Source of the DNA: Christiangramia lutea
GTDB taxonomy: Bacteria > Bacteroidota > Bacteroidia > Flavobacteriales > Flavobacteriaceae
Assembly (NCBI RefSeq): GCF_022489035.1
Contig: NZ_JAKVTV010000003.1
Span: forward strand, 1 to 64,000
DNA length: 64,000 bases
Direction: 5' to 3'
A program made the position numbers and the translations under genes. Below are positions 26,206-36,298 of the stretch, piece after piece. The notes under the pieces were generated by a model, which worked only from the letters and a program-made list of their open reading frames with translations, was not told the origin of the DNA and searched no databases. Position 1 is the first letter of the stretch. Every line of letters starts with the position of its first letter.

Positions 26206-26889
26206 TTAAACAGATTTCTGTACTACTTCAAAAACCCGTTGCCCGTCACATTTTAAAGTTTTGGATGGATACTTCAGTAGTAAGGCATAATCATGGGTGG
26301 CCATTAAAATGGTATTTCCATTCTTGCTGATCTCCTGTAGGACTTCCATAACTTCTACCGAAGTTTGTGGATCCAGGTTTCCGGTTGGCTCATCGGCGAG
26401 TATAAGTTCAGGATCATTAAGCAAAGCTCTGGCAATGGCAACTCTTTGTTGCTCACCACCAGATAGCTGGTAAGGATATTTGAACCCCTTGGTTTTCATT
26501 CCAACTTTATCAAGAACCTCGTCGATCTTACTATCCATCCCTTTTTTGTCTTTCCAGCCGGTTGCTTTCAGAACAAAGAGAAGATTGTCTTTTATATTCC
26601 TGTCGGTAAGTAATTTAAAATCCTGGAAAACCACACCCAGTTTTCTTCTTAAATAGGGAATGTCTTTTTCCTTTAGAGTACGTAGATTAAAATCTACAAT
26701 ATGTCCTTCACCTTCGGTAAGAGGAAGGTCACCATAAAGGGTTTTCATAAAACTACTTTTTCCCGTTCCAGTTTTACCAATCAGGTATACAAAATCACCT
26801 TTGTTCACCGTAACATCTACTTCAGATAAAATAAGGCTTTCGCGTTGATAGATAGCTGCATTTTTAAGTTCCAGAACAGGTTGAGACAT
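26206..26889 (-). CDS. ftsE: Cell-division ABC ATPase FtsE
   Basis: This 227-residue ABC ATPase has Walker A GKTGTGKSS (residues about 38-46), the signature LSGGEQQRVAIARAL and Walker B LILADEPTGNLD. The short YLRRKLGVVFQDFKLL stretch is typical of FtsE. With FtsX it would transmit ATP hydrolysis to peptidoglycan hydrolases at the septum. No ftsX lies next to it in this window. A -7 element TATATTTG sits on the minus strand at 27012-27019, about 120 nt upstream. Confidence 0.92.
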   Translation of the reverse strand: MSQPVLELKNAAIYQRESLILSEVDVTVNKGDFVYLIGKTGTGKSSFMKTLYGDLPLTEGEGHIVDFNLRTLKEKDIPYLRRKLGVVFQDFKLLTDRNIKDNLLFVLKATGWKDKKGMDSKIDEVLDKVGMKTKGFKYPYQLSGGEQQRVAIARALLNDPELILADEPTGNLDPQTSVEVMEVLQEISKNGNTILMATHDYALLLKYPSKTLKCDGQRVFEVVQKSV

Positions 26890-27011
26890 GAAATTAGCGA
26901 TTTGAGGTTTTATCCTGAATTAATTCAAAGTTCATATTTGCCCGGCACGTTTTAGATAAGACAGAAACTAACCGATCAAAAAATTGATTTTTAAAAATCC
27001 ATAATGGCCTT

Positions 27012-27019
27012 CAAATATA
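27012..27019 (-). promoter_or_regulatory. Candidate -7 element of ftsE
   Basis: TATATTTG on the minus strand in the ftsE/TPR divergent gap; it is 122 nt from the start codon, so the leader would be long. Confidence 0.35.
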
Positions 27020-27104
27020 CATTTTTCAGCATGTCCCTGCATACTTTTTTTTGCATTAACATAATTATAGAACTTTATCGGCGTTATAGAACCAAGCTTT
27101 AAAT

Positions 27105-27112
27105 TATCTTTG
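27105..27112 (+). promoter_or_regulatory. -7 element of the TPR/beta-barrel operon
   Basis: TATCTTTG matches TAnnTTTG and ends 23 nt before the ATG at 27136. Confidence 0.55.
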
Positions 27113-27135
27113 AATTCCAATCTAAAACACCATAA

Positions 27136-30100
27136 ATGACACTTAAAAGAGCTTACCTGCTTGCCGCTTTTATACCTTTCTCATTTTCTGCTGTTTGTCA
27201 GCAATCTGCTGCTTATACCCATGAGTTGGTTGACTTTAACCGTGCTCTGGAATTATATAATAATGAACAATATCTGGCCGCACAAAATCTTTTTGATGAG
27301 GTACTGGAAGAGACCGATGACGAGAAGATCAAGGGAGATGCCGCCTACTATATTGCCAATGCTGCAGTAAGAATGAATCAACCTGGAGCAGACAGGTTGA
27401 TGGAGAATTTCGTGACCAGGTATCCTACCAGCACGAAAACAAATTCGGCTTATCTCGATGTGGCTGATTATTATTTTCAGACCGGTAAATATGCTTTATC
27501 CAGAAGATGGTATGATCGTGTGGATGAAAATGCGATGAGCAGGAAAGATCGGGAGCGTTTTTACTTCAATAACGGCTATGCCTATTTCAGGGCGAATCAA
27601 TTCGAAGAGGCTCAAACTTACCTGAACAGGGTTCGGGATTCAAAAGAATACGGAGCCCAGGCAAAATATTACCTTGGATATATCGCCTATGAAGGTGATG
27701 ATTATGAAGAGGCCAATGAATATTTCGAGAAGGTAAAAGGGAACGACAGATATACTGAAGACCTTTCTTACTTCCAGGCCGATATGAATTTCAAACTTGG
27801 AAATTTTGAAAAAGCCATAGAGCAGGGGCTGGAGCAGCTTCCAAAAGCAAATCGTCTGGAAATTCCTCAACTTAACAAGATCATTGGGGAAAGCTATTTC
27901 AATCTTGAACAATATGAAGAGGCCATTCCATACCTGAAAGGTTACAACGGAATGCGCGGGAAATGGAATAACACCGACTATTACCAGCTGGGATATGCCT
28001 ATTACAAGCAGGGGAACTATGAAGCGGCGATCAATGAGTTCAACAAGATCATTGATGGTAAAAATGCTATCGCTCAGAATGCTTATTATCACCTGGCCCA
28101 ATCATACCTGGAATCAGATCAAAAGCAGCAGGCATTAAATGCCTTCAAGAATGCCAGTGAAATGGAATTTGATGCAAAGATCCAGCAGGATGCGATGCTG
28201 AATTATGCAAAACTGAGTTACGAAATAGGAAATTCATATGAATCACCTTCGCAGGTTCTTATCAATTACCTCAACAAATATCCTGATACGGCAAACAGAT
28301 CTGAACTGGAAAGCCTTTTAATCGATTCTTTCATTACTTCCAAAAATTACGAGGAAGCGATGAGATTGCTGGAAAATAACAGAAATTTCAGTGATAAGCA
28401 GGCTTATCAAAAAGTGGCTTATTTCTATGGTCTTGAACTTTTCGAAGAGGGAGATTACCAGGCCGCGATCAATAATTTCGATAAAGCTTTAAAAGAACCT
28501 CGCGACCAGAATATCACCGCGAAAGCTACTTTCTGGAAGGCTGAAAGTGAATACAGTATTAACCGTATGGAAGATGCTATCCTTGGATACCGGGAATTTA
28601 AAGGAATGAGTGCGGCTAAAGGCACAGATGAGTATGCCGACCTGGATTATAATATTGGTTATGCCTATTTCAAAAAGAACGATTATTCCCAGGCGGTAAA
28701 TTATTTTAAAAATTATACAGCAAGCTCAAATGCTGAAGGAGCTAAGAAGAATGATGCTTTATTAAGATTGGGAGATACCTACTACGTAACCAGTCAATAC
28801 TGGCCGGCGATGGAAGCTTATCAGAAAGCTATTGATAATGGTGTAAGTAATGCCGATTATGCTGCTTTTCAAAAAGCCATAAGCTACGGATTTGTAGATC
28901 GTAACGATACCAAGATCGAAGAGCTGAACAGTTTTACCAATAGATACCCGCGTTCTCCATATCGCGACGATGCGATGTATGAACTGGGAAATACCTATGT
29001 GGCTACAAATAATGTAACCCAGGGGATTCAGTCTTATAACAGGCTTATCAGGGACGTTCCCCAAAGTGCTCTGGTTCCAAAAGCAATGTTGAGACAGGGT
29101 CTTATTTATTACAATAATAATGAAGGTAACAAAGCTCTGGAAAGATTAAGAAAAGTGGTTGCGGAATATCCTAATACTCCGGAAGCCAAGCAGGCAGTTT
29201 CAACTGCAAGGAATGTTTACGTTGATCTTGGCAGAACAGACGAATATGCAAACTGGGTAAGGAATATCGACTTTGTGGAGGTAAGTGATTCAGATCTTGA
29301 TAACGCGACCTATGAAGCTGCAGAAAATCAATACCTGAACAATAATACTGAAAAGGCGATCGCCAATTTAGAGAAATATGTTCAGAATTTCCCGAACGGA
29401 ATTCACTCTATAAACGCCAATTTCTATTTGGCACAACTTTATTATAGAAATGGAGAGGTTGATAAGTCCATTCCAAACTATAAATATGTGACCTCGAAAC
29501 CAAAGAATGAATTTAGCGAGCAGGCTCTGGCCAGGTTATCCCAGATCTACCTGGAGAAAAAGAATTATGCGGAAGCACTTCCATTACTAGAGAAATTGGA
29601 GCAGCAGGCAGATAATGAGCAAAACGTTGTATTCGCCCAGCAAAACCTGATGAAGTCTTACTACGAAACGGGCAATTTCAATAAAGCCAACCAGTATGCT
29701 GATAAAGTATTAAACAATAGCAGCGCTGAAGCCGAAGCCAGAAATGATGCCCGCATCATGGTAGCGCGAGCGGCGATACAGTCTGGAAACGACACTAAGG
29801 CGCGTTCAGCCTATAAGGAAGTTCAGAAGACAGCCACCGGTGAATTAGCAGCCGAAGCTCTTTATTATGATGCTTATTTCAAAAATAAGGATGGAAATTA
29901 TGAAGCTTCCAATGCTGCGGTTCAAATACTAGCTAAAGACTTTTCGGGATATAAATTATGGGGAGCTAAAGGCCTTGTTCTAATGGCCAAGAATTTCTAT
30001 GCTCTTGATGATGCCTACCAGGCAACCTATATCCTCGAGAACGTGACCAAGAACTTCCAGAAATATCCGGAAGTGGTAAAAGAAGCCCAGGCCGAACTGG

Positions 30101-30156
30101 CCAGAATCAAAGCCCAGGAAGCCAAGACCAATTCTTCCGTTGAAACAAATAACTAA
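27136..30156 (+). CDS. Large secreted TPR protein
   Basis: This 1006-residue protein has a signal peptide (AFIPFSFSAVCQQ) followed by about 25 tetratricopeptide-like repeats along the whole chain, recognisable from recurring Y-x-A, G-N-Y-E-A-A and Y-P motifs (YYQLGYAYYKQGNYEAAINE). It should be a periplasmic protein-protein scaffold. The next gene, 26 nt downstream, encodes a beta-barrel protein, so the pair probably forms an envelope complex; this pairing recurs in Bacteroidota as far as I know. No enzyme domain is visible. Confidence 0.87.
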   Translation: MTLKRAYLLAAFIPFSFSAVCQQSAAYTHELVDFNRALELYNNEQYLAAQNLFDEVLEETDDEKIKGDAAYYIANAAVRMNQPGADRLMENFVTRYPTSTKTNSAYLDVADYYFQTGKYALSRRWYDRVDENAMSRKDRERFYFNNGYAYFRANQFEEAQTYLNRVRDSKEYGAQAKYYLGYIAYEGDDYEEANEYFEKVKGNDRYTEDLSYFQADMNFKLGNFEKAIEQGLEQLPKANRLEIPQLNKIIGESYFNLEQYEEAIPYLKGYNGMRGKWNNTDYYQLGYAYYKQGNYEAAINEFNKIIDGKNAIAQNAYYHLAQSYLESDQKQQALNAFKNASEMEFDAKIQQDAMLNYAKLSYEIGNSYESPSQVLINYLNKYPDTANRSELESLLIDSFITSKNYEEAMRLLENNRNFSDKQAYQKVAYFYGLELFEEGDYQAAINNFDKALKEPRDQNITAKATFWKAESEYSINRMEDAILGYREFKGMSAAKGTDEYADLDYNIGYAYFKKNDYSQAVNYFKNYTASSNAEGAKKNDALLRLGDTYYVTSQYWPAMEAYQKAIDNGVSNADYAAFQKAISYGFVDRNDTKIEELNSFTNRYPRSPYRDDAMYELGNTYVATNNVTQGIQSYNRLIRDVPQSALVPKAMLRQGLIYYNNNEGNKALERLRKVVAEYPNTPEAKQAVSTARNVYVDLGRTDEYANWVRNIDFVEVSDSDLDNATYEAAENQYLNNNTEKAIANLEKYVQNFPNGIHSINANFYLAQLYYRNGEVDKSIPNYKYVTSKPKNEFSEQALARLSQIYLEKKNYAEALPLLEKLEQQADNEQNVVFAQQNLMKSYYETGNFNKANQYADKVLNNSSAEAEARNDARIMVARAAIQSGNDTKARSAYKEVQKTATGELAAEALYYDAYFKNKDGNYEASNAAVQILAKDFSGYKLWGAKGLVLMAKNFYALDDAYQATYILENVTKNFQKYPEVVKEAQAELARIKAQEAKTNSSVETNN

Positions 30157-30182
30157 ACTTAATCTAATAGATTCACTGCTAT

Positions 30183-31907
30183 ATGCAATTTAAAGCGATC
30201 AAGAAAAATCTTTTCTTTAGTCTGTTCATATTTAGTGGGATCCTTTATGCCCAGGATCCTATTGGTAGCGAAAAAGTAACGGTGGTAAAGCCTTATACGC
30301 CATCGGTAAGAGATGCGAATAAGATAAGGGAAATGCCATCCAGGAATGATTCGGTAAACCTCCAGAAGAAGCCGGTGCAATATTCAATATTTTCAGTACC
30401 GGTAGCTTCAACTTTCACCCCGGCTAAGGGTAGAGCGACCACGGTAGAGAGAGTAAGGCCTCCAAAAGTTTATGATAATTATGCGACTCTTGGATTTGGA
30501 AATTATTCAAATGTTCTTGCTGAATTCTATTCCAACCTGGAAATAGACCGAAGCAGTAATTTCGGTATTTTTCTAACACATAATTCTTCTCAGGGTGGTA
30601 TCGAAGATGTTCGCCTGGACGACAAGTTCTATGATACAGAACTTAACCTGAACTATAGTACAAGAAACCGGGATCTTTCCTGGGAAGCTGAAGTAGGAGC
30701 AGAGCACGAGTTATTCAACTGGTATGGTTTACCTGAAACGGTGATAGCTGATAATGTTGAATTGGCTCAGTTGGATCCCGCTCAAAACTATTATTCGGTG
30801 TACCTGGGAAGTGAGATCGAGTTATACGAATCTTTTTTCAATAGTGCCAAGGCACGTTTTCGTCATTCTGGAGATGCATACTCCACGGCAGAAAATCATT
30901 TTAATGCCGAGGGACTATTTGAAATTGAAATAGCTGAAGAGCTTATTTCAACAAAAGTAGGTGCAGATATCGTAAATGGTGTTTTCGACAGGATGTATGA
31001 TTCAGAATTCGGTTACGATTATACGTTTATGAACTTCAATATGGCACCTAGCCTGCTTATTCTAAGAGATGACCTTAGTATCAATCTTGGAGTGAATTTT
31101 GTTTACGGAATGGACGTGGAAGGTAGCGATGGTAATTTTTATATCTATCCGCAGGTATCTGCCAGTTACAGGTTAGCCGGAGATTTGTTTACCGCTTATG
31201 CGGGGGTAGATGGAGACCTACAGCAAAATACCTACTATAATTTCTTCCAGGAAAATCCGTATGTATCACCTACATTAATGATACAACCTACAGATAATGA
31301 ATATAAAGGATACCTTGGAGGTAAGGGAAAGTTAAGTAACGCCGTTTCTTACAATGCCAGAGCCAGCTATCAGTCGCAATTTAATAAGGCATTATTCAAA
31401 AGGAATGCCGAGGCAGCTACTTTAGAAGGTGAGCCTTATACTTATGGGAACAGTTTCGGGGTAGTCTATGATGATGTGAAAACTCTTTCATTCTACGCAG
31501 AATTAAATGTGGATGTGAACAGGAATTTCAGGTTAGGCGTAAACGGTGAATTTTTCGATTATAACACCGATGCGGAAGCTGAAGCCTGGAACCTTCCGAA
31601 TATGAAAGCCAGCCTGAATGCCGATTACCAGATCACTGAAAAATGGTATACCGGGGCTAACCTGTTCTTCGTAGGAGAGCGTAAAGACGAAAACAGCTCG
31701 GTAAGTCTTGTTTTTGACGATCCAATTGTGACCCTGGATAGCTTTTTTGATGCAAATGCACACCTGGGTTACAGGTTCAATGATAGATTATCGGCTTTTG
31801 TGAAAGGAAGTAATCTTTTAGATAATAATTACCAAAGGTGGCTGGACTATGACGTTCAGGGAATCCAGGTGCTTGCCGGAGCCACTTATAAATTCGACTG
31901 GGATTAA
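30183..31907 (+). CDS. Outer-membrane beta-barrel protein (TonB-receptor-like barrel without plug)
   Basis: This 574-residue protein has a signal peptide (SLFIFSGILYAQ) and then EKVTVVKPYTPSVRDANK, a conserved motif after the signal in this family. From about residue 95 it is a chain of amphipathic strands (FGNYSNVLAEFYSNLEI...). The final strands NDRLSAFVKGSNLLDNNYQRW and GATYKFDWD resemble TonB-dependent receptor barrels, but no plug domain is present. It is cotranscribed with the TPR protein. The function is unknown; it may be an assembly or transport partner. Confidence 0.8.
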   Translation: MQFKAIKKNLFFSLFIFSGILYAQDPIGSEKVTVVKPYTPSVRDANKIREMPSRNDSVNLQKKPVQYSIFSVPVASTFTPAKGRATTVERVRPPKVYDNYATLGFGNYSNVLAEFYSNLEIDRSSNFGIFLTHNSSQGGIEDVRLDDKFYDTELNLNYSTRNRDLSWEAEVGAEHELFNWYGLPETVIADNVELAQLDPAQNYYSVYLGSEIELYESFFNSAKARFRHSGDAYSTAENHFNAEGLFEIEIAEELISTKVGADIVNGVFDRMYDSEFGYDYTFMNFNMAPSLLILRDDLSINLGVNFVYGMDVEGSDGNFYIYPQVSASYRLAGDLFTAYAGVDGDLQQNTYYNFFQENPYVSPTLMIQPTDNEYKGYLGGKGKLSNAVSYNARASYQSQFNKALFKRNAEAATLEGEPYTYGNSFGVVYDDVKTLSFYAELNVDVNRNFRLGVNGEFFDYNTDAEAEAWNLPNMKASLNADYQITEKWYTGANLFFVGERKDENSSVSLVFDDPIVTLDSFFDANAHLGYRFNDRLSAFVKGSNLLDNNYQRWLDYDVQGIQVLAGATYKFDWD

Positions 31908-31930
31908 AATTTTATAAATAATTTAGTTTA

Positions 31931-31958
31931 AAAGCCTTCTGAAAAGAAGGCTTTTTTA
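31931..31958 (+). terminator. Intrinsic terminator of the TPR/barrel operon
   Basis: AAGCCTTCT-GAAA-AGAAGGCTTTTTT lies 24 nt after the barrel gene stop. Confidence 0.85.
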
Positions 31959-31982
31959 TTGAGATCAAGGTTTTATCTTAAT

Positions 31983-33341
31983 TTATTCTGAAACATTCAG
32001 AACTTCGCCCTTAGTTACCACAGTATTTATGGAGCTCAGATTTTCAATGTTTTCCATAGGATTTTCAGAAAGTATAATAAGATCTCCAATTCTGCCTTTT
32101 TCCACCCGAACATAGGAACTTTGAAGGTCAAAGAATCTTGGGCCGTTCCTTATTGAAGTGAGCAATGCTTCCTGAGTGTTTAGCCCGGCATCAACCAGGG
32201 CTTTAAGTTCCTGATGTAAGGATTCTCCCGGGTAGACAAAGGAATTATAGGGGCCGCAATCTGAACCTGCCAGAATCCTAACTCCCGAATTGTACATAGG
32301 CCTGATCATTTTCTGGAAAATATCCTCGGTATGATCCCGCATGCTGGAACCTGATTCCTTTGCGCGCTTTGCCGACATTATCCTGCCCTGGTAAGTCTCC
32401 TGAATCCCCGGACCAATAAATTCTAGCAATTCATCCTGACTATGGTCGGCATCTGCCAGCTCTTTTAAAACCGAACCAATAAAAAGTGTAGGCGTCACAT
32501 AAAATTCTTCTTCAGCAAGCTCATCAAAAACGATTTTTGCAACAGAATCATTATAAGTCTGAGCCAGTGGAATGATCATAGAATAGCCAGAATTTACTTG
32601 TTCAATACTATCCTTTTTACCAGAAGCAGCTTTCATGACATAATACAAGTGTTCCGTTCCATCTAATCCAAATTTTACAGCTTCAGTTACATCTGCCGCC
32701 ATGGGCATATGCCCGGTTACTTTCAGTTTTCTTTTTTCAGCCTCCTTGATGATCTCGTAATAAATCTCCTTGGTAATGCTTCCATCATATATTTTTACAA
32801 AATCTGCATTCATTTTTTCCAGAGAGTCGAGAGCCATTTGAACATCAGATTCAGAATTTACCGAAATCGACCCGGGCCAGGCAGGATCTTTTCCATCCAG
32901 TTTAGGTCCTGAAGAAAATATACGCGGCCCGTCAAGCTTACCCTTTTCGATCTGTTCTTTCCACATAAACACCGATTCGCTGATATCGCCTCCTGCATCA
33001 CGAACGGTGGTAACCCCATATTTCAAGAACAGAGGTAATAGATCCTTATTTTCTGAAGCCAGGCTATCTCCGCCTCTAAAATGTACATGGTTATCCCAAA
33101 GTCCGGGCATCACGAAACTGCCCTGGGCGTCATAGGTCTCAGTAGCTGAAAAGTCATTGCTGTTACGCATGGTCTTCACCGCAACAATAGTGTCATTACG
33201 AATGGCGACAAGCCTGTTTGTCCACTTTTTATTTCGCTCTATATCCAGAACCGTGGCATTGGTAATAAGAAGATCTACATCTTCTGGTTCTGAATTACAG
33301 GAAATCATGGCGGCGAGAAGAAGGAAAAAAAGTCTTTTCAT
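31983..33341 (-). CDS. Amidohydrolase-family lipoprotein
   Basis: This 452-residue protein has a lipobox (LLLAAMISC, Cys14) and the amidohydrolase fold: metal site VMPGLWDNHVHFRG (HxH), DFVKIYDG with the bridging Lys, VTGHMPM, GTEHLY and LAGSDCGPYN with the catalytic Asp. It resembles imidazolonepropionase-like or prolidase-like secreted hydrolases of Bacteroidota. I chose the ATG at 33341 because it puts the lipobox correctly. The next gene on the other strand is also an amidohydrolase, 181 nt away. The substrate is unknown. Confidence 0.87.
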   Translation of the reverse strand: MKRLFFLLLAAMISCNSEPEDVDLLITNATVLDIERNKKWTNRLVAIRNDTIVAVKTMRNSNDFSATETYDAQGSFVMPGLWDNHVHFRGGDSLASENKDLLPLFLKYGVTTVRDAGGDISESVFMWKEQIEKGKLDGPRIFSSGPKLDGKDPAWPGSISVNSESDVQMALDSLEKMNADFVKIYDGSITKEIYYEIIKEAEKRKLKVTGHMPMAADVTEAVKFGLDGTEHLYYVMKAASGKKDSIEQVNSGYSMIIPLAQTYNDSVAKIVFDELAEEEFYVTPTLFIGSVLKELADADHSQDELLEFIGPGIQETYQGRIMSAKRAKESGSSMRDHTEDIFQKMIRPMYNSGVRILAGSDCGPYNSFVYPGESLHQELKALVDAGLNTQEALLTSIRNGPRFFDLQSSYVRVEKGRIGDLIILSENPMENIENLSSINTVVTKGEVLNVSE

Positions 33342-33522
33342 ATAAAATCTATTGTTGGTATTGGAAAAGTACAAATAAAATCAGGGAATATTTCCCTTGC
33401 TGCTTTCATGTGGATATTTGATGAATCTTTTCTCAAGAATTAAGGGCCAATTTGAAAGCAGTTGTTGGCTAATTTTTCTAATTCGTAGAAAAGTCGGAAT
33501 TTGAGGCTCTAAAATTTGATTT

Positions 33523-35154
33523 ATGAAAAGAATAATTACCCTGATAATTCTTAGTTTTTTGATTTGCTCTTGCGGAAGTGAGAAAGAAAAAGCAGACCTT
33601 TTAGTATTTAACGCCAATGTTTATACGGTTGATGATCAGTTCGGGAAAGCTGAAGCTTTTGTTGTGAAAGACGGTAAATTCCTGGAGGTTGGAACTTCCG
33701 AAAACCTGAAAGAGAAATATGAATTTGTTGAAAGTATAGATGCGACAGGCAAGCCTGTTTATCCTGGATTTATTGATGCGCATGCGCATTTTTACGGATT
33801 GGGAATGCAGCAGCAGCGAGTGGATCTTACCGGCACTAAAAGCTTTGATGAGGTAGTGACCAGGATTGTTGAATTTCAGCAAAAGAATACGGTAGGTTTT
33901 ATTACCGGCCGGGGCTGGGACCAGAATGACTGGGAAATAAAAGAATTTCCGGTAAAAGATACGCTAGACAGGCTTTTTCCTGATACTCCTGTAGCCGTTA
34001 CCAGGATCGATGGACATGCTATGCTGGTGAATCAGGCAGCCCTGGATGCTGCTAATATTACTACTGAGACTGAATTTGAAGGAGGCGATATTGAGCAAAA
34101 AGACGGAAAGCTCACCGGGATTCTTGTAGATAATCCAATGCTATTAATTGAAAAGATAACTGATGATGTAGATCTAAGAACTCAGTCTAAAGCTTTGCTG
34201 GACGCACAGGAGATCTGCTTTAGTTATGGACTTACTACCGTAGATGATGCGGGAATAGACCGAAAAGTGATTGAATTAATTGATAGCCTCAATAATTCTG
34301 AGAAACTGAAAATCAGGATCTATGCAATGATCAGTAATACAAAAGAAAACCTGGATTACTACCTGGATAAGTCGCCTTATAAAACAGACAGGCTTAATGT
34401 AAGTTCGGTTAAATTCTATGGTGATGGAGCCTTAGGATCTCGAGGTGCAGCTTTAAAAGAAGAATATTCAGACAGATCCAATCATTTTGGAGCTTTACTC
34501 TCTCCAGTTTCAGAATTTAAAGAAACAGCGGCTAGAATTGCTAGGTCTGAATATCAGATGAATACTCATGCCATCGGAGATTCGGCTAATTACATGGTAT
34601 TAAAAACTTATGATAGCCTACTGAAAGGTACCGAAAACAGAAGGTGGAGAATAGAACATTCACAGGTAATAGATTCTGCAGATTTTAACTACTTCAGCAA
34701 GAATATCATTCCTTCAGTTCAGCCAACCCACGCGACCAGCGATATGTACTGGGCAGAAGACAGACTGGGAGCAGAAAGGATACAAGGGGCTTATGCCTAT
34801 AAGAAGTTGCTCGATCAGGCTGGAATAGTTGCCCTGGGAACCGATTTTCCTGTGGAACAGGTAAACCCATTCTTAACTTTTTATGCTGCGGTAGACCGGC
34901 AGGATACAGATAATTACCCGGCAGCTGGATTTATGCGAGATCAGGCCCTTAGCAGAGAAGAAACGCTTAAAGGGATGACCATTTGGGCGGCATATTCGAA
35001 TTTTGAGGAAGACGAGAAAGGAAGTATCGAACCTGGGAAATTTGCCGATTTTGTGATCCTGGACAGGGATATTATGGAAGTTGAAATCGATAGCGTTCCA
35101 GATTCAAAAGTGATCTCAACTTTTGTAAATGGAGAACAGGTTTATAACAATTAA
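33523..35154 (+). CDS. YtcJ-like amidohydrolase lipoprotein
   Basis: This 543-residue protein has a lipobox (LSFLICSC) and the long amidohydrolase form (Amidohydro_3): VYPGFIDAHAHFYGLG, TGRGWDQNDW, VTRIDGHAMLVN, VKFYGDGALGSRGA, NTHAIGD, WRIEHSQ and LGTDFPVE. Such YtcJ-like proteins hydrolyse amides or formamides; the substrate here is unknown. It is divergent from the other amidohydrolase lipoprotein and possibly coordinated with it, for instance in peptide-derivative scavenging, which is inference. Confidence 0.88.
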   Translation: MKRIITLIILSFLICSCGSEKEKADLLVFNANVYTVDDQFGKAEAFVVKDGKFLEVGTSENLKEKYEFVESIDATGKPVYPGFIDAHAHFYGLGMQQQRVDLTGTKSFDEVVTRIVEFQQKNTVGFITGRGWDQNDWEIKEFPVKDTLDRLFPDTPVAVTRIDGHAMLVNQAALDAANITTETEFEGGDIEQKDGKLTGILVDNPMLLIEKITDDVDLRTQSKALLDAQEICFSYGLTTVDDAGIDRKVIELIDSLNNSEKLKIRIYAMISNTKENLDYYLDKSPYKTDRLNVSSVKFYGDGALGSRGAALKEEYSDRSNHFGALLSPVSEFKETAARIARSEYQMNTHAIGDSANYMVLKTYDSLLKGTENRRWRIEHSQVIDSADFNYFSKNIIPSVQPTHATSDMYWAEDRLGAERIQGAYAYKKLLDQAGIVALGTDFPVEQVNPFLTFYAAVDRQDTDNYPAAGFMRDQALSREETLKGMTIWAAYSNFEEDEKGSIEPGKFADFVILDRDIMEVEIDSVPDSKVISTFVNGEQVYNN

Positions 35155-35160
35155 ACCTTT

Positions 35161-35168
35161 TATCTTTG
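35161..35168 (+). promoter_or_regulatory. Candidate -7 element upstream of the immunophilin gene
   Basis: TATCTTTG matches TAnnTTTG but lies 181 nt before the ATG at 35350. If used, the leader would include the palindromic repeats at 35219-35302. Confidence 0.4.
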
Positions 35169-35218
35169 CGCTTTATCAAAAATCAATTGGAAATCCGTTT
35201 GAACTTAAAATGGTTATT

Positions 35219-35302
35219 CCGTCACCCTGAATTCATTTCAGGGTCTCAACTTTGAAAAGATATTCAATATTCTGAGATTCTGAAACAAGTTCAGAATGAC
35301 GC
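35219..35302. repeat. REP-like palindromic repeat pair
   Basis: Two palindromes (CCCTGAATTCATTTCAGGG and TTCTGAAACAAGTTCAGAA) ending in ATGACGC belong to the same family as the units at 25.6-26.1 kb and the pair at 36299-36361 on the other side of the immunophilin gene. Confidence 0.7.
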
Positions 35303-35349
35303 ATTTTTAGCCTATTAAATATTATTCGGACCTTTAAAAAATTAAAAAA

Positions 35350-36282
35350 ATGAACGAAGGACTATATGCAAAATTCCATACTTCCAAAGGAGAGATCCTG
35401 GTAGAACTGGAATATGAAAAAACACCGGGTACTGTTGGCAACTTTGTAGGACTTGCAGAAGGTAAAATAGAGAATGACCCTAAAGATAAAGGAGAGCCTT
35501 ATTACGACGGACTTAAATTTCACCGTGTAATTCCAGACTTTATGATACAGGGTGGTGATCCTCAGGGAACCGGAGCAGGTGGCCCGGGTTATAAATTTGA
35601 TGACGAAATTCATCCAGAACTAAGGCATGACGCTCCTGGAAAACTGTCTATGGCGAATGCCGGTCCAGGAACGAACGGAAGCCAGTTTTTTATAACCCAT
35701 GTTGAAACTCCGTGGTTAGACGGGAAACATACCGTATTTGGTAACGTAGTGGAAGGCCAGACTATCGTAGACAAAATCCAGCAGGGAGATAAGATCGAAA
35801 AACTGGAGATCATTCGTGAAGGTAGTGAAGCTGAAAATTTTGATGCCGTTCAGGCTTTTACTGCTTTCACTGCTGAAAAGGCTAAAAGAGAAGAAGAGGA
35901 GAAAAAGAAAGCAGAAGCTGAAGTTGAAAAACTTGCTGCCGGTTTCGAAAAGACCAATAGCGGCCTTCGATATAAAATGATCCAGAAAGGTGAAGGGAAA
36001 CAGGCTGAAAAAGGCAAAACCGTTTCAGTTCATTATAAAGGACAACTGGCCGATGGAACTGTTTTCGATTCTTCATATAAAAGGAATAAACCTTTAGAAT
36101 TCCCGGTAGGGGTTGGACATGTGATCCCGGGATGGGATGAAGGTATTCAGCTTTTACAGGTAGGAGATAAGGCCAGAATGGTGATTCCTTCTCATCTTGC
36201 CTATGGAGAAAGAGGTGCAGGCGGAGTTATACCTCCAAATGCTGTCCTTATTTTTGATGTGGAATTGATGGATGTAAAGTAA
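35350..36282 (+). CDS. Dual-family peptidyl-prolyl isomerase: cyclophilin-FKBP fusion
   Basis: This 310-residue cytosolic protein has an N-terminal cyclophilin domain (about 1-150: [39 protein letters not shown]), a charged helical linker of about 35 residues ([20 protein letters not shown]) and a C-terminal FKBP domain (about 200-310: [55 protein letters not shown]). Both active sites look intact. It should fold proteins by proline isomerisation and chaperone activity. Dual-family immunophilins of this order are known from Flavobacterium and a few protists. The flanks hold REP-like repeats. Confidence 0.95.
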   Translation: MNEGLYAKFHTSKGEILVELEYEKTPGTVGNFVGLAEGKIENDPKDKGEPYYDGLKFHRVIPDFMIQGGDPQGTGAGGPGYKFDDEIHPELRHDAPGKLSMANAGPGTNGSQFFITHVETPWLDGKHTVFGNVVEGQTIVDKIQQGDKIEKLEIIREGSEAENFDAVQAFTAFTAEKAKREEEEKKKAEAEVEKLAAGFEKTNSGLRYKMIQKGEGKQAEKGKTVSVHYKGQLADGTVFDSSYKRNKPLEFPVGVGHVIPGWDEGIQLLQVGDKARMVIPSHLAYGERGAGGVIPPNAVLIFDVELMDVK

Positions 36283-36298
36283 TTAGTTTAAACCTGGC

